In this document: piece by piece, positions 17,238 to 26,233 of the stretch
Position numbering within the stretch: the stretch's first letter is position 1
Layout of the letters: each line of letters begins with the position of its first letter
Assembly (NCBI GenBank): GCA_964503665.1
Contig: CAZDAR010000002.1
Location: forward strand, 1 to 64,000
Reading direction: 5' to 3'
Length of the DNA stretch: 64,000 nt
From: 40-80 sp964503665
GTDB lineage: Bacteria > Bacteroidota > Bacteroidia > Flavobacteriales_D > Crocinitomicaceae
Notes under the pieces: model-generated
Databases searched by the model: none
The model's input: the letters and a program-made list of their open reading frames with translations, nothing else
What the model was told of the DNA's origin: nothing
Position numbers and translations under genes: made by a program

Positions 17238-18359
17238 ATGTCGTCTAAATCACCAAAAATATACCTCATTGCTGGAGAAGCTTCTGGCGATCTTCATGGA
17301 GCGAATTTAGTGAAAGAGTTGAAAGTTCAACTACCAAATGCTACCTATCGTTTTTGGGGTGGCGACCTTCTGAAAAAAGAATTAGGAGAACCCGTAAAAC
17401 ATATCAAAGAATTAGCGTTTATGGGATTTGTGGAAGTGCTCACAAATCTTAAAACCATTATAGGAAATATATCCTTTTGTAAAAAGGATATTGCCGCATT
17501 TCAACCAGATGTTTTAGTGTTAGTTGATTACCCTGGATTCAATCTCCGAATTGCCGAATGGGCAAAGGAAAGAGGAATTAAGGTCGTGTATTACGTTTCT
17601 CCTCAGATATGGGCATGGAAGCAAAATAGAGTACATAAAATCAAAAAGAGCGTTGATTTAATGTTGACTATCTTACCTTTTGAAGCTGATTTTTATAAAA
17701 AATTTGATTACCAAGTAGAGTACGTAGGTCATCCATTACTCGATGCTGTTGCACAATATAGAGCCCAGCCAAAAGATGATTTCAGGACGAATTACCAACT
17801 ATCTGAAAAACCTATTTTGGCTTTGTTGCCAGGAAGTAGGAAACAAGAGATTTCTAAAAAATTACCAATCATGTTGGAGGCGGCAAAAAACTTCACCAAT
17901 TATCAAATCGTTATTGCGGGTGCTCCATCGATGGACGCTTCGTTTTATGAGACGTACACTACGGATGGTCAATTTATTGTTTTTGGAGAAACATATTCAC
18001 TTTTAAATAATACTTCGATAGCCATGGTTACTTCGGGCACAGCAACATTGGAAACAGCACTTTTTAGAGTTCCCGAAGTCGTGTGTTATATTGGAAGCCC
18101 AATATCATACTTCCTAGCAAAGAAACTGATTAAAGTGAAATACATTTCATTGGTCAATTTGATTTTAGATCAAGAAGTGGTGAAGGAATTGATTCAAAGT
18201 GATTGCAATGCGACCAAAATTACAGAAGAGTTGAAAAAACTAGAAGTTGGGACAGTTGGTAGAAAGGCAATGGAAGATAAATATGAGCAACTGATATCCC
18301 TTTTAGGAGAAGGAGGAGCGAGTAAAAATGCAGCCTTAAAAATAGCTGAATTATTTTGA
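17238..18359 (+). CDS. lpxB: Lipid-A-disaccharide synthase
   Basis: 373 residues, standard length. LpxB is a GT19 glycosyltransferase joining UDP-2,3-diacylglucosamine and lipid X into the lipid A disaccharide, at the inner membrane. Motifs seen: IAGEASGDLHGANL near the N-terminus, YYVSPQIWAWKQNR, LLPGSRKQEI (nucleotide-side start of the second Rossmann domain) and SGTATLETALF, which contacts the UDP sugar. The stop codon overlaps the next gene's ATG by one base (TGATG), implying coupled translation. Confidence 0.94.
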   Translation: MSSKSPKIYLIAGEASGDLHGANLVKELKVQLPNATYRFWGGDLLKKELGEPVKHIKELAFMGFVEVLTNLKTIIGNISFCKKDIAAFQPDVLVLVDYPGFNLRIAEWAKERGIKVVYYVSPQIWAWKQNRVHKIKKSVDLMLTILPFEADFYKKFDYQVEYVGHPLLDAVAQYRAQPKDDFRTNYQLSEKPILALLPGSRKQEISKKLPIMLEAAKNFTNYQIVIAGAPSMDASFYETYTTDGQFIVFGETYSLLNNTSIAMVTSGTATLETALFRVPEVVCYIGSPISYFLAKKLIKVKYISLVNLILDQEVVKELIQSDCNATKITEELKKLEVGTVGRKAMEDKYEQLISLLGEGGASKNAALKIAELF

Positions 18360-19558
18360 TGAAAACGCGTGATATTCTGATTATTCCAATTTTACTCTTG
18401 TTGAGTAATTCTCTATTCGGACAGCAGTTACGTATTGGTATTTTTAGAGATGTCGCTGCGAAAGAAATCATAGTAGATTATAACCAAGGAAGTTATAGTA
18501 TTTACACAGACACAGGCTATTTTTCCTCCATTCTCCCCAATGAATCGGTACAATTAAAGATTACTGCTACCAATCAAATTGAATTAAAATTCAACTATCA
18601 AACGGTGGGCGTATTTAATAAAATCCGTCTTATTGAAAATCAATTAAACAATTCTATTTCAATACAAGTAACGCAACCAAAGACGAAACTTCGCAAATAT
18701 CAAAATGATTTTGAGATTTTTGCAAAAAATGGCACTTTAACAGTCGTCAATTTAGTAGATATTGATAATTACTTGGAAGGCGTTATTGAGTCTGAAGGTG
18801 GTGGTGGAAAAGAGTTGGAATATTACAAGGTACAAGCACTTATTTCGAGGACGTATTTGTTTAAATATTTCAATAAACACGAGAAAGAAGGATTCTCACT
18901 ATGCGATCGCGTACATTGCCAAGCGTACCATAGTATGATGCGCTTCACATCTTCAATTGATACAGCAGTGCGAGCAACTGAAAACCTTGTGCTAAAAGAT
19001 GAGAATAGTTACTTAATAGATGCCTTTTTTCATGCAAATTGTGGCGGACAAACTTCTGAAGCGAAGTATATCTGGAATAATAATGTACCCTACTTGAACT
19101 CTTTTAAAGACACCTTCTGTATTTATACGAAACAAGCAATTTGGGAAAAACGAATTCCTCAGCAAGAATGGGCAGATTTCTTAGTAAATCACTATAATTA
19201 TCCGATTAACGATAGTGTTTACGGGCCTTTAATTTTCACCTTTAATCAGCCTGAAAGGATGGCTTTTTACCACAGCTCTCTATTAGGAATACCATTAAGA
19301 GATATTCGGTCACGTTTTGGATTACGATCGACGTTTTTCAATGTATACCCCGATGGAACAGATGTTGTTTTGACAGGAAGAGGTTATGGCCATGGAGTAG
19401 GTCTTTGTCAGGAAGGCGCTATGAAAATGGCACATTATCATTATACGTTTAGACAAATTGCGATTTATTATTTTCCAGGTGCACACATTGTTGATATGCG
19501 TAAAGAAGAGCTTTTCAATTTTGAAGAGGACAGTACGTATTTACTAGAACCTCATTAA
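18359..19558 (+). CDS. SpoIID/LytB domain protein
   Basis: 399 residues from the ATG at 18359. A signal peptide (to FGQ, about residue 22) leads to a beta-rich N-terminal part and the SpoIID/LytB domain (about 125-390). The motifs YLEGVIESEGGG, VQALISRTYL, the HANCGGQT box and the closing GRGYGHGVGLCQEGA are visible. The family includes lytic transglycosylases (SpoIID) and amidase enhancers (LytB), so it probably acts on peptidoglycan in the periplasm. It ends the surE operon. Its stop lies three bases from that of the convergent OmpA gene, leaving no room for a terminator. Confidence 0.88.
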   Translation: MKTRDILIIPILLLLSNSLFGQQLRIGIFRDVAAKEIIVDYNQGSYSIYTDTGYFSSILPNESVQLKITATNQIELKFNYQTVGVFNKIRLIENQLNNSISIQVTQPKTKLRKYQNDFEIFAKNGTLTVVNLVDIDNYLEGVIESEGGGGKELEYYKVQALISRTYLFKYFNKHEKEGFSLCDRVHCQAYHSMMRFTSSIDTAVRATENLVLKDENSYLIDAFFHANCGGQTSEAKYIWNNNVPYLNSFKDTFCIYTKQAIWEKRIPQQEWADFLVNHYNYPINDSVYGPLIFTFNQPERMAFYHSSLLGIPLRDIRSRFGLRSTFFNVYPDGTDVVLTGRGYGHGVGLCQEGAMKMAHYHYTFRQIAIYYFPGAHIVDMRKEELFNFEEDSTYLLEPH

Positions 19559-19561
19559 GAA

Positions 19562-20425
19562 TCAGATAAACCCAATTACAACACGTCTGTTTTGTTGTTT
19601 CCCTTCTTTGGTTTGATTGCTTCTAACGGGAAACTTTTCTCCTTTAAAATCAACCACCAACTTATGGTCTGGAATACCTTTATTCAGAAAGTAATCCTTA
19701 ATGGCTTTTGCTCTGTTTATAGAAAGCACATCGTTATAGGCATCGCTACCATCAGAATCGGTATGTCCCGTTATCCGAATGCGATAATCCGAATGGCTAT
19801 CCACAATCATCGACATTTCATTCAATCGATCAGTGTATTCCGGGCGAATATCAAATTTATCGTAGTCAAAATATATTGTAAATAATTGGAAGTTAGCCCG
19901 CTTTTCTTCCATCTTTTTAGGAGATGGATAGTTCTTTGCCAATCGATGCTGAAATTCCTGCACCCAGTAATTAGAAAACGTATTCTGCTTGCCATCATTG
20001 AAAGTTAAAGTTGATTCGTAAAAGATAACATCGTAATTCATATTTCGACACTGTATACTTTTTATGGTTCCACGCCAATAACCTAAAGAATCTTCTTTAT
20101 TGATTGAAATAATGCTTTTACAGACCTGGTTTTTAAGCCCTATCTTCTTAGATATAAGTGATTCTTCTGAGAAAACTTGTTGTTCGTTTTTAGACGAGTA
20201 ATTTCCATCATATAACAAGTAATCGGAGGCTTCATTGAGATACTCTTGACGAATTTTAACATCGTTTCCATTTTTATAGAGATAGATGGTTCCAACGATA
20301 TTCGCATAATTTTGTCCATAAACTATACCTTGCAAGGAATAATTTTCGTTATTTTGGGAAAAACATCTTAAAATAGAAAAACAGACTATGACAAAGACAA
20401 TTAATTTATTTAGTAAAATGTTCAT
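19562..20425 (-). CDS. OmpA family protein
   Basis: 287 residues from the ATG at 20425, which gives a signal peptide (MNILLNKLIVFVIV, cut near CFSQ). An upstream in-frame ATG at 20464 would add a polar stretch in front and is less likely. The C-terminal third (about 185-287) is an OmpA peptidoglycan-binding domain: FDYDKFDIRP, ITGHTDSDGSDAYN, LSINRAKAIKDYF and the closing QQNRRVVI. It should tie the outer membrane to the cell wall. The middle region is not recognised. Its start overlaps the divergent glutathione peroxidase gene by 38 bases. Confidence 0.82.
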   Translation of the reverse strand: MNILLNKLIVFVIVCFSILRCFSQNNENYSLQGIVYGQNYANIVGTIYLYKNGNDVKIRQEYLNEASDYLLYDGNYSSKNEQQVFSEESLISKKIGLKNQVCKSIISINKEDSLGYWRGTIKSIQCRNMNYDVIFYESTLTFNDGKQNTFSNYWVQEFQHRLAKNYPSPKKMEEKRANFQLFTIYFDYDKFDIRPEYTDRLNEMSMIVDSHSDYRIRITGHTDSDGSDAYNDVLSINRAKAIKDYFLNKGIPDHKLVVDFKGEKFPVRSNQTKEGKQQNRRVVIGFI

Positions 20426-20945
20426 ATACTTATCGTTTACGGCAATTTTGGTAATTAGTTCCATTTCTATTGCACAAGATATAAATCAAATTCCATTACG
20501 TACTATTGACGGAGATACAATTTATCTAAGTCAAATAAAAAACAAGAAAATATTAATTGTTAATACGGCTTCAAAATGTGGCTTCACGCCTCAGTACGCA
20601 GACTTGCAAAAATTGTATGATGCTTATAAGGATGAATTAGAAATCGTGGCCTTTCCAACGGATAACTTTATGAATCAGGAGTTTAAGAATAGCGACGAAA
20701 TTAAAACTTTTTGTACTAAGAATTATGGTGTCACTTTTCCTATAATGGATAAAATTGATGTGAAAGGAGGAAGTATTCATCCCTTGTATAAAGTCTTGTT
20801 GGATGGAAAAAAGAACGGCTTTGGTGTGATTAAAATAGAATGGAATTTCCATAAAATTCTTTTAGACGAAGAACACCGTATTATAGGAGACTTTCCTTCA
20901 AAAATGTCTCCTTTGTCTGAGGAGCTAACGAAATTCTTTAATTAA
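20388..20945 (+). CDS. Exported glutathione peroxidase family protein
   Basis: 185 residues. An N-terminal signal peptide (about 1-29, with Lys residues before the hydrophobic core, supporting the start at 20388 over the ATG at 20418) is followed by the thioredoxin-fold domain. The peroxidatic cysteine sits in NTASKCGFTPQY, the Gln-containing block is modified to FPTDNFMNQEF, and the Trp block is WNFHKILLD. It is a Cys-type (non-selenium) enzyme reducing peroxides, in the periplasm or at the envelope, probably with thioredoxin-like donors. Its first 38 bases lie inside the coding start of the divergent OmpA gene, so its promoter must lie within that gene. Confidence 0.88.
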   Translation: MTKTINLFSKMFIYLSFTAILVISSISIAQDINQIPLRTIDGDTIYLSQIKNKKILIVNTASKCGFTPQYADLQKLYDAYKDELEIVAFPTDNFMNQEFKNSDEIKTFCTKNYGVTFPIMDKIDVKGGSIHPLYKVLLDGKKNGFGVIKIEWNFHKILLDEEHRIIGDFPSKMSPLSEELTKFFN

Positions 20946-21046
20946 TTGGACGATAAGAGAATTTAGGTGAGGAAATATAATTAATGTTAAGGTGTTAATT
21001 ACGCAAGAAATTTTTAAATTAGTAGCTTATTTTAATAAGATCGATT

Positions 21047-21661
21047 ATGCACATTGCAATAGCTGGAAATATAGGGTCCGGTAAAACAACCCTGACACGA
21101 TTGTTGGCAAAACATTACGGATGGGACACTCATTTCGAGGATGTTGAGCAAAATCCTTATTTGAATGATTTTTATGAAGACATGCAACGATGGTCGTTTA
21201 ATCTACAGATTTATTACCTCAATAGTCGATTCACACAAATACAAGAGATAAAAAAATCCGATAAATCGGTTATTCAAGACCGAACAATATATGAAGACGC
21301 TTTCATCTTTGCACCCAATTTGCATTCCATGGGATTGATGACAACGCGTGATTTTGAAAATTACTTTTCACTATTCAACTTGATGGACTCCTTTATATCC
21401 GCACCAGATTTGTTGATTTATCTTAGAGCTGGTGTTCCTACTTTAGTGCATCAGATTCAACAGCGTGGACGTGAATACGAGGAATCAATTCGTTTGGATT
21501 ATTTAAAGCGTCTGAACGAGCGTTATGAGGCTTGGATTTCTACTTATGACAAAGGAAAGTTATTGATTATTGATGTTGACAATAATAATTTTCACGAAGA
21601 GCAAGAAGATTTAGGGAAAATCATTAATTCAATTGATGCAGAAATTCACGGATTGTTTTAA
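21047..21661 (+). CDS. Deoxynucleoside kinase
   Basis: 204 residues, cytoplasmic. The P-loop is GNIGSGKTTL (residues 7-16). The ERS-like catalytic block appears as QDRTIYEDAFIF, and a lid with arginines (QQRGREYE) follows after LIYLRAGVPTL. This is the dNK / dCK-dGK family, which phosphorylates deoxynucleosides for dNTP salvage. The exact base preference cannot be read from the sequence. The gene appears monocistronic, with 105 bases to the next rightward gene. Confidence 0.88.
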   Translation: MHIAIAGNIGSGKTTLTRLLAKHYGWDTHFEDVEQNPYLNDFYEDMQRWSFNLQIYYLNSRFTQIQEIKKSDKSVIQDRTIYEDAFIFAPNLHSMGLMTTRDFENYFSLFNLMDSFISAPDLLIYLRAGVPTLVHQIQQRGREYEESIRLDYLKRLNERYEAWISTYDKGKLLIIDVDNNNFHEEQEDLGKIINSIDAEIHGLF

Positions 21662-21711
21662 AACGTTCGCTTTTCTCCTTCTACGAATAAATGTCATCGG
21701 CAAAAAATATG

Positions 21712-21719
21712 TATATTTG
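21712..21719 (+). promoter_or_regulatory. -7 promoter element before the RidA gene
   Basis: TATATTTG matches TAnnTTTG exactly, 20 bases before the start codon. No good -33 TTTG is seen at the usual distance. Confidence 0.5.
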
Positions 21720-21738
21720 CAACAAAATTTAGAGCAAA

Positions 21739-22173
21739 ATGGGAAAAAACATGTCCATTTCTACCAATAAAGCCCCAAAACCAGTAGGCCTTTACCCACA
21801 TGCAAAACGCGTCGGTAATTTGTTGTTCCTTTCTGGCGTTGGACCCCGTACCGCTGGTTCGAATGAAAGTGATTCATTTGTCCCAGGGTTAGAATTGGAT
21901 AAGAATGGTAATTTCTTAGCGTTTGATTTTGAAGCACAATGTAGAAGTGTTTTTGACAATGTACGTGCTGTATTAGAAGCTTCTGGTTCGGATTGGAGTA
22001 AGTTGGTAGATGTTACCGTCTTTTTAGTAGACATGAAACGAGACTTTCAAATCTATAATAAACTGTATGCGGAGTATTTCAAAGACAATCAGCCTTGTCG
22101 GACAACGGTTGAGGTGAACTCTTTACCAACACCTATTGCCATTGAGTTAAAATGTATTGCAACAATTGATTAA
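21739..22173 (+). CDS. RidA family protein, 2-aminomuconate deaminase-like
   Basis: 144 residues. It is a RidA/YjgF fold with the phrases YPHAKRVGNLLFLSGVGPR, DFEAQCRSVFDNVRAVLE, VDVTVFLVDMKRDF and a closing QPCRTTVEV..LPTPIAIELK that carries the conserved arginine. This pattern is closer to 2-aminomuconate deaminases of the kynurenine / 2-aminophenol meta-cleavage route than to the generic imine-deaminating RidA. The window also holds kynU and kmo about 8 kb away, so a catabolic role is attractive but not proven. It starts a rightward group with a TPR-like membrane protein and a methyltransferase. ATGs at 21739 and 21751 are possible. Confidence 0.82.
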   Translation: MGKNMSISTNKAPKPVGLYPHAKRVGNLLFLSGVGPRTAGSNESDSFVPGLELDKNGNFLAFDFEAQCRSVFDNVRAVLEASGSDWSKLVDVTVFLVDMKRDFQIYNKLYAEYFKDNQPCRTTVEVNSLPTPIAIELKCIATID

Positions 22174-22180
22174 ATAGAAT

Positions 22181-22762
22181 ATGATTGGATTTATAATTAG
22201 ATGTATCTTAGCGGTTTCTGCTATCGTTTTAAATGTTTTACTTTTCATAACAGGATATTGGGGATGGGGAATATCGATGATTTTTATCACCGCAATTATC
22301 ATTTTGAGCTTCTTTCGAAATGAAAACATGATTTTATCGTTGAACCATATGCGTATGGGAAATCAAGATAAGGCTAAAAAGTACATCAATAAGATTACTG
22401 CACCTCAATTTTTACCTAGAAAGCAACACGCTTACGTCTTGTATCTACAAGCGATGTTTAACGTACAAGAGTGGGGTTACGCTAAAACAGAAACACAACT
22501 TCGTAAAGCACTTCAATTAGGTTTGAGACAAGCACAAGATCAGGCGATGTGTAAGTTACAGTTATCTGGAATTGCTGCTCAAACAGGTAGAATGAATGAA
22601 GGTAAAATATTATTACAAGAGGCTAAAAAGCTAGACAAAGACAAGATACTAAAAGAACAAATAGACACGATGAGTAAGCAAATGGCGTTAGTAGGTAATA
22701 AAAACCAGATGCGAATGGCGATGATGCACAAAGGTCGTGTGAAGGCGCCTCGTTCTAAATAA
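22181..22762 (+). CDS. Membrane protein with TPR-like helices
   Basis: 193 residues. Two membrane helices lie near the N-terminus (about 3-22 and 26-44). A cytoplasmic helical part follows, with tetratricopeptide-like spacing (HMRMGNQDKAKKYINKI, AETQLRKALQLGL-type and GRMNEGKILLQEAKKLD units). The C-terminus is basic. It lies seven bases after the RidA gene and eight bases before the methyltransferase gene, so the three are likely one operon. A protein-binding role is the usual guess for TPR proteins; nothing more specific is visible. Confidence 0.65.
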   Translation: MIGFIIRCILAVSAIVLNVLLFITGYWGWGISMIFITAIIILSFFRNENMILSLNHMRMGNQDKAKKYINKITAPQFLPRKQHAYVLYLQAMFNVQEWGYAKTETQLRKALQLGLRQAQDQAMCKLQLSGIAAQTGRMNEGKILLQEAKKLDKDKILKEQIDTMSKQMALVGNKNQMRMAMMHKGRVKAPRSK

Positions 22763-22770
22763 ATCATCAC

Positions 22771-23613
22771 GTGAAAATATATGCAGAAGGTTGGTTTGAT
22801 TACGAACTAATTGACGCAGGAAATGGAAAGAAATTAGAACGATTTGGTAAAGTAATTACTATTCGTCCAGAGTTCAACGCCTATTTTTCTAGTGTATTAT
22901 CCTTTGAAGAATGGCTTAAAAGAGCTCATTTTGAATTTCAAGAATCTGGAAAAAACAAAGGAGAATGGAAGGCATTAAAACACTTCCCACTTGACTATAA
23001 ATGGAAAATTCAATATGATTCATTGACCTTTCAACTTGAATTAACCAAATTTAAGCATGTAGGTATTTTTACCGAACAAAACAGCAATTGGCAATTCATT
23101 TCGCAACATCTCAAAGAATCGGATTCTTTTCTGAATTTATTCGCTTATACAGGCGCTGCTTCATTGGTTGCTAAAAGAGCGAATGCAGAAGTTACTCATG
23201 TTGATGCCGTTAAGCAGCTGGTGACATGGTCCAAAGAAAATATGACCATATCGGGCTTACAGGATATTAGATGGGTGGTGGAAGACGCCTTGAAGTTTGC
23301 TCAACGAGAAATTAAAAGAGGTAATAAATACAAAGGAATTATCATGGATCCACCTGCTTTTGGACTTGGCGCAAAAGGTGAAAAGTGGATTCTGGAAGAG
23401 AAATTACCTCTTTTATTGGATGCCACCAGTCAGTTATTAGCTTCAGATGGCTTTTTAATTGTCAATACCTATTCGCCTAAAATGGATAGTAACAAGTTGA
23501 TGGAATTAGCCAAACGCTATTTTGACACTTCAAAAATCCATGGAGATGAGTTGTGGATGAAGACAACGACTGATAAAAAATTATACTACGGTAGCTTACT
23601 CCGTATTTTCTAA
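22771..23613 (+). CDS. Class I SAM-dependent methyltransferase (RlmI-like)
   Basis: 280 residues with a GTG start at 22771, fixed by the eight-base spacing to the upstream gene and by the absence of an in-frame ATG nearby. The SAM fold is seen as FLNLFAYTGAASLVAKRANAE (motif I, about 125-145), VTHVDAVKQLVTWSKEN and the catalytic DPPAFGLG. These resemble the catalytic half of 23S rRNA cytosine methyltransferases RlmI/RlmK. The N-terminal PUA RNA-binding domain of RlmI is missing, though, so the target RNA is uncertain. It is convergent with the next gene, six bases apart. Confidence 0.82.
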   Translation: MKIYAEGWFDYELIDAGNGKKLERFGKVITIRPEFNAYFSSVLSFEEWLKRAHFEFQESGKNKGEWKALKHFPLDYKWKIQYDSLTFQLELTKFKHVGIFTEQNSNWQFISQHLKESDSFLNLFAYTGAASLVAKRANAEVTHVDAVKQLVTWSKENMTISGLQDIRWVVEDALKFAQREIKRGNKYKGIIMDPPAFGLGAKGEKWILEEKLPLLLDATSQLLASDGFLIVNTYSPKMDSNKLMELAKRYFDTSKIHGDELWMKTTTDKKLYYGSLLRIF

Positions 23614-23619
23614 GTTTTT

Positions 23620-24417
23620 TTACCGAATGTTATACACGTTTACACCTTCTGGTGTTTGAAGATAAATCCGTTGACCATTTTTGTAAAATCGTTTCACATC
23701 TGAGATAGGTAGAATGATCTTATCGGTAGCTTTGGTTTTCAAATTTAGAAAATACAATGCTCCACCTTCCAAGTAATAGAGAATATCATTTTCTATCTGT
23801 ATGAAAAGCACTTCTTTTATATCAAGAAAACTAACCATTGTGCCATAGGTATCCAAAATGAAAATACCTTTTGTCGGGTCAACGATATACAGCTGATTGT
23901 TATATTCCAACAGTTGTGTAATTATTCTGGCTCCGAGTAAGCCATAGATATTATCAATTTGTTGCCGTTGTGTTGTCCACTTAGAGTAGAGGATAATTCT
24001 AGAATTATCAGAATCAAAAACCCAAACCTTATCTGGTTGTGAGGACGTAATTGCTTTATTCACGAAAGAGAATCCTTCTTCGTTTAAGTCAATGATTTCT
24101 TGTTGTTTTGTTAAGGTATTATCCAAGTATTCGATAACTTGTTGATCCTCGGAAAACAACATTAGTTTCATCGGGTTACGAGTATCAATAGCGGTGATTG
24201 AACTCCATTGTTTGACACTTTGACTGAAGCGTTGTTTTCCCGTAGAGTCAATTTTGAATAATGTTTGTTGATTAGTATAGTAGAGATTATTGTACAAATC
24301 AAGCGCACAGACACTTTGATTTGCCTCAATGGACCAAAGTTTTGTCCATGTGAACTGTACCTGTGAAAAAACAACAGACGCATTGATAAGTAGACCTAAA
24401 ATGGATAATAATTTCAT
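23620..24417 (-). CDS. Exported protein, propeller-like, coupled to the GH3 gene
   Basis: 265 residues with a signal peptide (cut near VVFSQ, residue 19). The mature part is a run of beta strands of the WTKLWSIEANQSVCALDLYN type that look like an incomplete beta-propeller; no catalytic motif is seen. Its ATG overlaps the GH3 stop codon as ATGA, so translation is probably coupled. Such exported propeller proteins next to GH3 genes may have a shared role at the envelope, but that is position-based inference. Confidence 0.6.
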   Translation of the reverse strand: MKLLSILGLLINASVVFSQVQFTWTKLWSIEANQSVCALDLYNNLYYTNQQTLFKIDSTGKQRFSQSVKQWSSITAIDTRNPMKLMLFSEDQQVIEYLDNTLTKQQEIIDLNEEGFSFVNKAITSSQPDKVWVFDSDNSRIILYSKWTTQRQQIDNIYGLLGARIITQLLEYNNQLYIVDPTKGIFILDTYGTMVSFLDIKEVLFIQIENDILYYLEGGALYFLNLKTKATDKIILPISDVKRFYKNGQRIYLQTPEGVNVYNIR

Positions 24418-25937
24418 ATTTCACCCTTCATAATGTTGAGCACCTCCTCTAAAACCTTACGGTCGTTGCTCAGTCGTGGAACTTTATGTTGGCCACCCAT
24501 TTTATTTTTGGATTGTAGCCATTTATCAAACGTTCCTTTTGGTGCAAAATGTATTTTTGGTGCTAAAAAAGCAATATCTTTTGTTCGTTTAGCGTCATAA
24601 TCGGAGTTTATTTCTCTCAAATTTTGGTCCAGAATTTTAACTAACAATTCTTTATCAGTAGGTTCTCCCAAGAATTCAATAATCCATTCATGTTGGCCTT
24701 TAGAAGCTTTTTCACCAAACTGCATATAGATAGGTGCTGCCGTATAATTCATAATCTGAACATCTAGCTCACTCGTCGTCTTAGCGATAGCTTTTTCTGC
24801 GTTGTCTACGATTAATTCTTCTCCAAACGCATTGATGAAATTCTTTGTTCTTCCAGTGACTTTAAAGCGAAGAGGCATTGTCGAGGTGAACATAATAGTG
24901 TCTCCAACAATATATCTCCATAAACCGCCAATGGTTGAAATGACAATAGCGTAATTCACTCCAATTTGAACGTCTTCTATACATATTACTTCTTTACTTT
25001 CAAGACCGTTATATTTAGTCATAGGAATAAATTCATAAAATATACCATGATCAAGTAACAGCAGCAAATCATCTGAATACGACCTGTCTTGAAACCCAAA
25101 CATCCCTTCTGAGGCGTTATAGGTTTCAATATAATTCATTTTATCACTCGAAATTATTTTTTTGAATTCATTTCTATAAGGCTCAAAGTTTACGCCACCA
25201 TGCATAAATAGTTCTAGATTCGGCCATACATCCAGAAGATTGTCTGTGTTTTTTATTTCCATAATCCGACGACAAACGACTAATGTCCAACTTGGCACGC
25301 CGGATAAAACACGCACATCTTCTTCAATTGCTTCCAATGCCATTCTCTCCAATTTCTCTTCCCAATCACCTAATAAAGCCACATCTTTACTTGGAGTTCG
25401 CTTCATTTCTACCCACCAAGGAAGGTTTTTTATGATAATGGCTGATAAATCACCGGTGTAAGAGTTTTCATTTAACTTATTGACTTGAGAGCTACCGCCA
25501 ACCATTAAGGTTTTGCCAGCGAACACTTGTGCGTCAGGAAAAATTTCGTAATAATTGGCTAATAAATCTTTCCCTGCACGATAATGATTCTCAAAGAGTG
25601 ATTCTTCTGTAACGGGAATTAGTTTACTCCTGTCGGATGTTGTGCCCGAAGATTTAGCAAACCAAATTGTTTTCCCTTTCCATAAAACATCTTGTTCACC
25701 TTGAATTGTTAGGTCAATGAACGGTTTTAAGGTTTCATAATCTTGCAGTGGAATATTGTTTTTAAATGAACAATAGTCAGATATTTCGGAAAAGAAATGA
25801 TCATTTCCCCAATTTGTTTGTAAACTATTGGAGATTAAAAAATTAAACCACTTTGATTGAATTTCAAAAGGTCGATGGCGAATTTCCTCTAATTGAGAAA
25901 GCCTTAACTTGATTATCCATTTGAATAACTCGTTCAA
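24414..25937 (-). CDS. GH3 family acyl-adenylate-forming protein
   Basis: 507 residues, typical for bacterial GH3 proteins. The AMP-binding signature is SSGTTSDRSKLIPVT (about residue 91), with VGGSSQVN, a TYNASEGMFGFQD block and the RYIVGD / GRTKNFINAFGEELI region of the C-terminal part. In plants, GH3 enzymes adenylate carboxylic hormones and join them to amino acids. The bacterial substrate is unknown. The gene is followed by an exported protein with a four-base overlap. No signal peptide is present, so the protein is likely cytoplasmic. Confidence 0.88.
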   Translation of the reverse strand: MNELFKWIIKLRLSQLEEIRHRPFEIQSKWFNFLISNSLQTNWGNDHFFSEISDYCSFKNNIPLQDYETLKPFIDLTIQGEQDVLWKGKTIWFAKSSGTTSDRSKLIPVTEESLFENHYRAGKDLLANYYEIFPDAQVFAGKTLMVGGSSQVNKLNENSYTGDLSAIIIKNLPWWVEMKRTPSKDVALLGDWEEKLERMALEAIEEDVRVLSGVPSWTLVVCRRIMEIKNTDNLLDVWPNLELFMHGGVNFEPYRNEFKKIISSDKMNYIETYNASEGMFGFQDRSYSDDLLLLLDHGIFYEFIPMTKYNGLESKEVICIEDVQIGVNYAIVISTIGGLWRYIVGDTIMFTSTMPLRFKVTGRTKNFINAFGEELIVDNAEKAIAKTTSELDVQIMNYTAAPIYMQFGEKASKGQHEWIIEFLGEPTDKELLVKILDQNLREINSDYDAKRTKDIAFLAPKIHFAPKGTFDKWLQSKNKMGGQHKVPRLSNDRKVLEEVLNIMKGEI

Positions 25938-26010
25938 AATAATTCAATTTCATTCTATACACAAGATAGAAATGGTTGTACTGAAACGTTACTGTCTACA
26001 GTTGAGTGAT

Positions 26011-26142
26011 TTATTGTTTTCCAAAAATCAGTACATACGCCAAGAAAGCTAGTGCAGCAATTGTAATCAATGTGCCTGCTGCTACTGTTGTTGAATCAAA
26101 AAACGTACTGTATTTTTCTTTTTTAGGTGATTCTGATGACAT
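26011..26142 (-). CDS. Small membrane protein (43 residues)
   Basis: ATG at 26142, stop at 26011-26013. The N-terminus is polar and charged (MSSESPKKEKYSTFFD), followed by one membrane helix (STTVAAGTLITIAALAFLAY) and a short tail. TACATTTG on the minus strand (26160-26167) fits a -7 element 18 bases before the start, which supports expression. It is too short for a family assignment. It sits between a hypothetical gene and GH3 on the same strand. Confidence 0.5.
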   Translation of the reverse strand: MSSESPKKEKYSTFFDSTTVAAGTLITIAALAFLAYVLIFGKQ

Positions 26143-26159
26143 AATTCAAATATTTTTCT

Positions 26160-26167
26160 CAAATGTA
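26160..26167 (-). promoter_or_regulatory. -7 promoter element for the small membrane protein gene
   Basis: The minus strand reads TACATTTG, an exact TAnnTTTG match, 18 bases before the start codon at 26142. The -33 side is AT-rich and not distinctive. Confidence 0.4.
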
Positions 26168-26233
26168 ATTAATATTTTTAATAAAATAAAATTAGCGCTT
26201 CAATAGATGTATTTTTTGTGGTCACAACTCGTT

